Source of the DNA: an uncultured Lentisphaeria bacterium
GTDB lineage: Bacteria > Verrucomicrobiota > Lentisphaeria > Victivallales > Victivallaceae
Direction: 5' to 3'
NCBI GenBank assembly: GCA_937888615.1
Contig: CALABZ010000052.1
Span: forward strand, 1-18,939
DNA: 18,939 nt
In this document: positions 14,741-18,939 of the stretch, one piece after another
How positions within the stretch are numbered: the first letter of the stretch is position 1
Layout: each line of letters opens with the position of its first letter
Position numbers and translations under genes: made by a program
The notes under the pieces: generated by a model
Databases searched by the model: none
What the model was told of the DNA's origin: nothing
Seen by the model: only the letters and a program-made list of their open reading frames with translations

Positions 14741-15133
14741 ATGCCTGATTTCGAATTCGCCGCCGCCCGGATCATGCACGCTTTCGCCGGTTATACGCTC
14801 GCCGCCTTGCTTGACGAACCCCTCGAAATCTTTCTGGAGCTGACGGCACTGGCGGACCGGGTTCTCGCACACCGCGCCCTCGAATACCCGCTTGTCACGC
14901 TGAGTACCCCGCTCCGGGCGAACGACCGCGCCCTGGACGCCGTGAGAAAACGGCGCGGGCCCCTGTTCCGCACAGCCCCCCGGGCCGGGCGTTCAGAAGA
15001 GCCCCTGCCCTCGACCGAAAAGCTGCGCGCGGCCCTCGAACTGGCGCACCGCATCAACAACGGGCAAACTACCGTCAGTCCCCTGCAGGAATATCCGCCA
15101 CGCAAAACGATTCATGAAAACAGGAAAAAATGA
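14741..15133 (+). CDS. T extension of the tail assembly chaperone (GT product by -1 frameshift)
   Basis: This frame is open from the slippery run (first codon after the slip at 14723) to TGA 15131-15133. Its own ATG at 14741 has no visible ribosome site, so I read it as the T part of a fused GT protein of about 255 residues encoded by 14367-15133. Residues near the ATG (MPDFEFAAARIMHAFAGYTL, then LDEPLEIFLEL) are helical, and the tail end (PLQEYPPRKTIHENRKK) is basic. In known phages this longer product is made at low ratio and recruits the tape measure before tail assembly. The end overlaps the next start codon by four bases (ATGA). A free-standing 130-residue protein remains possible. Confidence 0.72.
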   Translation: MPDFEFAAARIMHAFAGYTLAALLDEPLEIFLELTALADRVLAHRALEYPLVTLSTPLRANDRALDAVRKRRGPLFRTAPRAGRSEEPLPSTEKLRAALELAHRINNGQTTVSPLQEYPPRKTIHENRKK

Positions 15134-15585
15134 CCATGACCACACCTTCTTTTGAATACCGTCCGGAAGACGATATTCCCGAACTGCTGGAGCACTATCT
15201 GCGACGGTTCGAGGAATTACTGTCCGGTTCTCAACAGTTCTCACCCGAAGCGGGAAGCGGCTTGCCCGCGCCGGGCGCCGAATTTCCCGCCGCCGGGTCC
15301 GCCCGGGAACTCGTCCGGGATGCCGCCGGCACCGCGGGACACGGAGCGTTCGAACAGGACATCCGGCAGGAAATCTACAGCCGTTTCGCCACCGGCGCGG
15401 AAAATCCGCTGACGGCCGAAGGACAGGCCGTTCCCGCCGCGAACTCCGCCTCTCCCCAGGACGCCGAAACCCGCGAACTATTGCGGGTTCTGCGTACCGG
15501 ACTCGAAGACCTGACCCGGGCGCTTGAGCAGAACACTGAACGGCTTGGCGACCAGGACCGTTCCGCCCTGGAATTGAGCGATTAA
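15130..15585 (+). CDS. Short hypothetical protein in the tape-measure position
   Basis: A 151-residue protein; ATG 15130 overlaps the previous stop, and a second ATG at 15136 (AGGA at 15122-15125) may be used. The N-terminal 35 residues look helical (DIPELLEHYLRRFEELLSGS). The middle is rich in Ala, Gly, Pro and Glu and probably disordered. The last 40 residues (TRELLRVLRTGLEDLTRALE) form a likely coiled coil. There is no membrane segment or signal peptide. In tailed phages this position, after the G/GT chaperones, holds the tape measure, which is usually far longer and sets tail length. Whether this is a shrunken tape measure or an unrelated protein cannot be seen. Confidence 0.75.
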   Translation: MTMTTPSFEYRPEDDIPELLEHYLRRFEELLSGSQQFSPEAGSGLPAPGAEFPAAGSARELVRDAAGTAGHGAFEQDIRQEIYSRFATGAENPLTAEGQAVPAANSASPQDAETRELLRVLRTGLEDLTRALEQNTERLGDQDRSALELSD

Positions 15586-15597
15586 CGAGGATAAGAC

Positions 15598-17058
15598 ATG
15601 CAACTGACACATAAAAACAACATCGGATTCAGCATCGACGCCGCCAACCAGATTTACCGGACCGTGATCTGGGAAATCCTGCCGGACGGCGGCAATTTCG
15701 AAAACTGGGATTCTTTTCGCGGGGAAGTCGAAGCCTGGGTCGGCCAGATCGGCGATCCCTTGAAAGTCCCGAACCCCGACAGCAGCAGTTATCACCTCGA
15801 CGAGGATTGGGTCGTGACCTCGATCAAGGCCGATTCCGGCCAGATGCGCAACCTTTATACCGTCACCTACGCCGCCCGCCGGAAAAACCTCGACGCCCTG
15901 ATGTCCGCCTATTCCTTCCAGACCAACAACAATCTGGAACAGGAAATCAGCGTCTCGTTCATCATTAATGACGAAACGCTCCAGAGCTGGCTGCCGCAGG
16001 CGGGCGACGTCGTTATCTGGGCCGGAGAAAACTTTTATTGCGACAACATCGCCCTGACCCAGAAGCCCGAGGGCGAATGGGATGTCCGCCTGAAAATACG
16101 CAACATGAACACCCTGATGCTGGGGCTGCCGGACGAACGCAAGACCGGCGAACTGGAATCCACCCGAACCGCCCGCTGGCAGGTCGCCGCCGAACAGATC
16201 GACAATTTTCTGGCCGTCAACGATATCGGCATGTCCGCGGCGTGGGCCGGAGAAGATTATGTGATCTCCGCGCGCAGTTATTCGGGAATCGGCAATTACG
16301 GCTATCACGTCACGCTGACGGCGGTGTATTCCGGTATGCGGCTGCTCGATATCCGCAAGTCGGACCGCCTGCGCTACATCAGTTTCGGCTCCGGCGAAAT
16401 GGTCCGCGACGTATCCTACACCGGACGCTGGCGGGTACGCGATGAAGACCTCGAAACCTTCTGCCTGCCGACCGGCAGTGACGCCGCGTCGTGGTCGGAA
16501 AGCGGTTTCGTGGTGTCCTCGGTGGAGCGCCGCCGAAGCAATCCCGGCGAATGGGAAGTGACGATGATCGCCCGCGAACCCTCTTATCTTTATCCCCGTT
16601 ATTCCGACGTGCCGGAGAGCTTCGACGGCGACACCGAGAGCGACGTGGAACTGACCTATCGGAAATTCTCCGCCGCCGAATGCGGCTGGGTCAGCGGCAA
16701 CGGTTCCTACAGCGAATACCCGGAATGGAACAATTCCACCCAGTGTCCGTTGGTTTCGGAAAACCGCCTGCCGGTAAATTTCATCGAAAATCCCCTCGAA
16801 TGCTTCACTGTCACCATCGTCTCCTACAAAAGCGGCGAACCGCATACCAACGTCTCGCTGCTCAAAGACTGGCTGGACCACGACATTATTTACAACGGCA
16901 ATCTGCAAGGACGCAGTTCCCTGAACGGCAGTTGGCGTAAGGTCCACCAGTCGGTGGAACGCTACGTTTATCAGGGCGAAGTCTGGACCCGGGTCATCCG
17001 CAAATGGGAAAACGCCCCCCGCGGCTATAACTGGAACCCGCAATTCTTCGGCGCATAA
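15598..17058 (+). CDS. Tail-cluster structural protein with about four repeated beta modules
   Basis: A 486-residue protein from ATG 15598 with GAGG (15588-15591) upstream. No known family was recognised. It seems built from modules with a shared plan: a W-x-V/I start, a gap, an E/D-D-F/W-V-V-x-S strand, a G-x-W-x-V strand and a final A-R or Y strand. Examples are residues 20-97 (DWVVTSIKAD ... LYTVTYAARR), 128-170 (NFYCDNIALTQK ... EWDVRLKIRN), 192-244 (DYVISARSYS ... GYHVTLTAVY) and 275-330 (GFVVSSVERR ... EWEVTMIARE). The C-terminal 120 residues are different. There is no signal peptide. By position after the tape-measure slot it may be a distal-tail or baseplate hub-type protein; this is inference. 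A 575-codon frame on the other strand is a composition shadow. Confidence 0.8.
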   Translation: MQLTHKNNIGFSIDAANQIYRTVIWEILPDGGNFENWDSFRGEVEAWVGQIGDPLKVPNPDSSSYHLDEDWVVTSIKADSGQMRNLYTVTYAARRKNLDALMSAYSFQTNNNLEQEISVSFIINDETLQSWLPQAGDVVIWAGENFYCDNIALTQKPEGEWDVRLKIRNMNTLMLGLPDERKTGELESTRTARWQVAAEQIDNFLAVNDIGMSAAWAGEDYVISARSYSGIGNYGYHVTLTAVYSGMRLLDIRKSDRLRYISFGSGEMVRDVSYTGRWRVRDEDLETFCLPTGSDAASWSESGFVVSSVERRRSNPGEWEVTMIAREPSYLYPRYSDVPESFDGDTESDVELTYRKFSAAECGWVSGNGSYSEYPEWNNSTQCPLVSENRLPVNFIENPLECFTVTIVSYKSGEPHTNVSLLKDWLDHDIIYNGNLQGRSSLNGSWRKVHQSVERYVYQGEVWTRVIRKWENAPRGYNWNPQFFGA

Positions 17059-17071
17059 GGAGACCCCGGAC

Positions 17072-17614
17072 ATGGCTACTTTCTGGAACTGGCACAACGC
17101 CTGTAAATTTCTGAATCGCAAAATCGAACGGCTGAAACCCCTGCCCGGCAACAACGTCGTGCTCGAAAAAACCGCCTCCGGCTGCCGCATCAACGTCTTG
17201 AACACGCCCGGCGGCGACGGTGGCTACCAAGGATTCTTCAAAGTTTTCGACGCTTCCACGCCCGATACCGAAAACGGCGGCATCGCTCCGGCGGTAGCCG
17301 TGGCGGACGGACGTCTCTCCTCCGGCGAACGAATGTTCTACACCGCGGGGCTGGCGGTCATCAACGACACACACCTGGAATGCCCCCCGAACGAAATCAC
17401 TCTGACCGCCGGCGTTTCATACATTACCGCCAATTTTTACCTGTCCGGGGATATCCCGGTGTTCGGCGGATACAGCGCCCGGCAGGGCGGAATCGCCTCC
17501 GGGTTCGAAAGTTTGAGCATCATCCTGGCCGTAGCGGAAGCGGACGAAAATTCCGTCCGAATCTATCAGCAGCAACACGGCATGATCTACAATTACCTTT
17601 TCAGGAGCTGTTGA
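17072..17614 (+). CDS. Hypothetical tail-cluster protein
   Basis: A 180-residue protein from ATG 17072, nine bases after AAGGAG (17057-17062). Family unknown. An N-terminal helix (WNWHNACKFLNRKIERLKPL) is followed by a mostly beta region with GVSYITANFYLSGDI and SLSIILAVAE strands and a short aromatic end (MIYNYLFRSC). The helix-then-beta layout is common in small receptor-binding or baseplate attachment proteins, but nothing specific is visible. It lies 13 bases after the modular protein and one base before the next start, so it is part of the same transcript. Confidence 0.78.
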   Translation: MATFWNWHNACKFLNRKIERLKPLPGNNVVLEKTASGCRINVLNTPGGDGGYQGFFKVFDASTPDTENGGIAPAVAVADGRLSSGERMFYTAGLAVINDTHLECPPNEITLTAGVSYITANFYLSGDIPVFGGYSARQGGIASGFESLSIILAVAEADENSVRIYQQQHGMIYNYLFRSC

Positions 17615-17615
17615 C

Positions 17616-18939
17616 ATGAACCTTCTGCCTTTGAAAGCGGGGAAATGCCCCTGTTCGACCGCAAACGATCCGGGCGGCGGCAATAGCCTGTGCGACCAGG
17701 TGGTCTGCCTTGAAAGCGCCTCGGGAACCGTGACGATCTCCGGAATCGACGCCATCGGCTACTACAATAGCGCACTGAGCCATACGGATATGGAGCTGTG
17801 GAATTGGCCGATGGATCACCTCGACGGAACCTATCAACTGCGTTACGTCCATGAAAATTCCCCCCTGTGGCTTCAGCAGATCGCCGCCAAACGCCGGGGC
17901 CTGAATTATCAGGACACCTGCAAGGCCTTTGTGGGGTTGCCGCCGATCCTTTATTTCAAAACGATCAAGGAATCGATCGATAAAAACTACCGGACCCGGG
18001 CGCATTATGCGATCGTCTACTACAATCTGCTCGGCGACCGCACTGCGGAACGCCTGTTGACCGGCAACGAACTGCTGGTCCGCTTTTATTACATGAATTT
18101 CAGCGGGCTCGAACCGCCGCCGTTTGATCAAATGGAAATCAACGAATTCCTGTCGCTCGCGCAGGAGATTATCGGCACTCCGGCGGAACAACGCCCCGCA
18201 TGGTGCCGGTTCCTGGTTCACGGCAAAGCGCAGAGTACCTTTCTGCAGGATCTGCCCGCGCTGGCCGGACGGGACGCCCTGCCGGTTACGAAAGAATCCG
18301 ACGGGAGACAACTCCCGCAGACCACAAACGTGTCTTCCGCCATGATTTACGGGACGGATATCTGTGAATTGGTCGGGGGTACCGTCAGCGGCCGCCTGGC
18401 GTTTTCGGTGGAACAGGATTACGACTGCGAACCGGAGCCGAAGTTCGAATACCTCGAAGCACCCGACTCCTCCGCCCCCCAGGAAGAACAGAAAGCTTAC
18501 ATTGAGGAAATGAAACGCCGCAAGGCTATTTATGACGAATGGTATGAACACAACAATACCAGCGTGAACGACTGGGTGGAGGATCAGCAGAGAAACCTTC
18601 ATATTTTTTCGGGAATTCAGGCGGATCGTCTTCTTCCTTATATATATTATAAGACCAAGCCGCTCTATATTCCCAAATATGCGCAATTCTCCCTGACGCT
18701 GAACGGCTGTTCCTGCGTCCCGGCCGAAACGGCAACAACCGCCGAAACAGTGGAATCGGAAAGCACGGAAGAAATCCTGACGCCGTGGATCGAACGCAAT
18801 ACTCCGATCATCGATTCATGGAAGCGCCGTTACGAAACTCTGACCGCAGAAGAAGGAGACGGCGACAGTTCCGATAGCGGCACTGACAGCGGCACTGACA
18901 GCGGCACTGACAGCGGCTCCGACAGCGGCACTGACAGCG
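17616..18939 (+). CDS. Large tail-cluster protein with Ser-Asp-rich repeat tail (3' partial)
   Basis: A frame open from ATG 17616 (AGGAG at 17603-17607 upstream) to the window end, 441 full codons with no stop. Family not recognised. The N-terminus has a cluster of cysteines (KCPCS, SLCDQVVC within the first 31 residues). Residues 45-120 are rich in Trp and Tyr (YNSALSHTDMELWNWPMDHL). A charged helical stretch (QEEQKAYIEEMKRRKAIYDE, about 290-310) and another domain (about 320-415) follow. The visible end is a low-complexity run of Asp-Ser-Gly-Thr units, encoded by a 12-bp tandem repeat. Such a linker is typical of fibre-like or surface proteins; a host-binding tail protein is one guess. Confidence 0.75.
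   Translation, partial: MNLLPLKAGKCPCSTANDPGGGNSLCDQVVCLESASGTVTISGIDAIGYYNSALSHTDMELWNWPMDHLDGTYQLRYVHENSPLWLQQIAAKRRGLNYQDTCKAFVGLPPILYFKTIKESIDKNYRTRAHYAIVYYNLLGDRTAERLLTGNELLVRFYYMNFSGLEPPPFDQMEINEFLSLAQEIIGTPAEQRPAWCRFLVHGKAQSTFLQDLPALAGRDALPVTKESDGRQLPQTTNVSSAMIYGTDICELVGGTVSGRLAFSVEQDYDCEPEPKFEYLEAPDSSAPQEEQKAYIEEMKRRKAIYDEWYEHNNTSVNDWVEDQQRNLHIFSGIQADRLLPYIYYKTKPLYIPKYAQFSLTLNGCSCVPAETATTAETVESESTEEILTPWIERNTPIIDSWKRRYETLTAEEGDGDSSDSGTDSGTDSGTDSGSDSGTDS
18864..18939 (+). repeat. 12-bp tandem repeat coding for Asp-Ser-Gly-Thr
   Basis: Units of GACAGCGGCACT with small changes (AGTTCC in the first, GAT in the second, TCC for ACT in the fifth) run in frame for at least six units and continue past the window edge. 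Confidence 0.9.

Noticed and set aside
15478..17205. A 575-codon minus-strand frame opposite the modular tail protein
   Set aside because: It crosses three co-directional plus-strand genes with good ribosome sites; its composition (FAAF, GGD, HVA runs) is that of an antisense shadow.
17601..18686. A 361-codon minus-strand frame opposite the last gene
   Set aside because: The plus frame is open over 1324 bases with a proper ribosome site and continues the operon; the minus frame has no family similarity.

Overview
The window looks like the chromosome of a Lentisphaerota (Victivallis-like) bacterium. This is inferred from gene content, not from a marker gene: LacI-type regulators beside glycan-degradation genes, two FTLIELL prepilin-type proteins ending in an H-X9-DG-like motif, a secreted beta-helix protein, a heparinase II/III-like protein, paired amidohydrolases and a DUF4434-like barrel. 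No rRNA, tRNA, CRISPR array, transposase or integrase was seen.

Layout. (1) 1-3278, plus strand: the 3' part of a LacI-type regulator, a prepilin-like protein and a secreted parallel beta-helix protein, closed by a hairpin terminator. (2) 3480-4424: a stand-alone cysteine synthase with its own likely promoter. (3) 6420-4418, minus strand: a LacI-family regulator broken by a frameshift, then a DUF4434-like glycosidase-fold protein; a perfect 18-bp palindrome lies at its promoter. (4) 12638-6564, minus strand: a five-gene operon of DegT-type aminotransferase, prepilin-like protein, heparinase-like protein, metal-dependent amidohydrolase, and an amidohydrolase-like protein that has lost the metal ligands. 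The last four genes are joined by stop/start overlaps. The operon has a perfect consensus promoter (TTGACA-17-TATAAT) followed by two identical operators, and a LacI-type regulator is transcribed divergently at 12763-13785. (5) 13879 to the window end, plus strand: a phage-tail-like cluster with a probable tail-tube protein, a G/GT-type tail chaperone pair joined by a predicted programmed -1 frameshift, a 151-residue protein where a long tape measure is expected, a 486-residue protein of repeated modules, a 180-residue protein, and a large protein running off the end in a 12-bp tandem repeat (Ser-Asp-rich).

How it may work together. Regions 1 and 4 share a scheme of LacI-type sensor, prepilin-like protein and polysaccharide-active fold, which suggests that the pseudopilin-like proteins are locus-specific parts of glycan-use systems. 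In region 4 the regulator probably represses a very strong promoter until a sugar ligand binds; the operon would then make a uronate/amino-glycan lyase, an aminotransferase and hydrolases for the products. Region 5 begins only 93 bases after the regulator, with no visible head genes or terminator. It may be the inner part of a prophage, or a domesticated short-tail particle; the window cannot decide.
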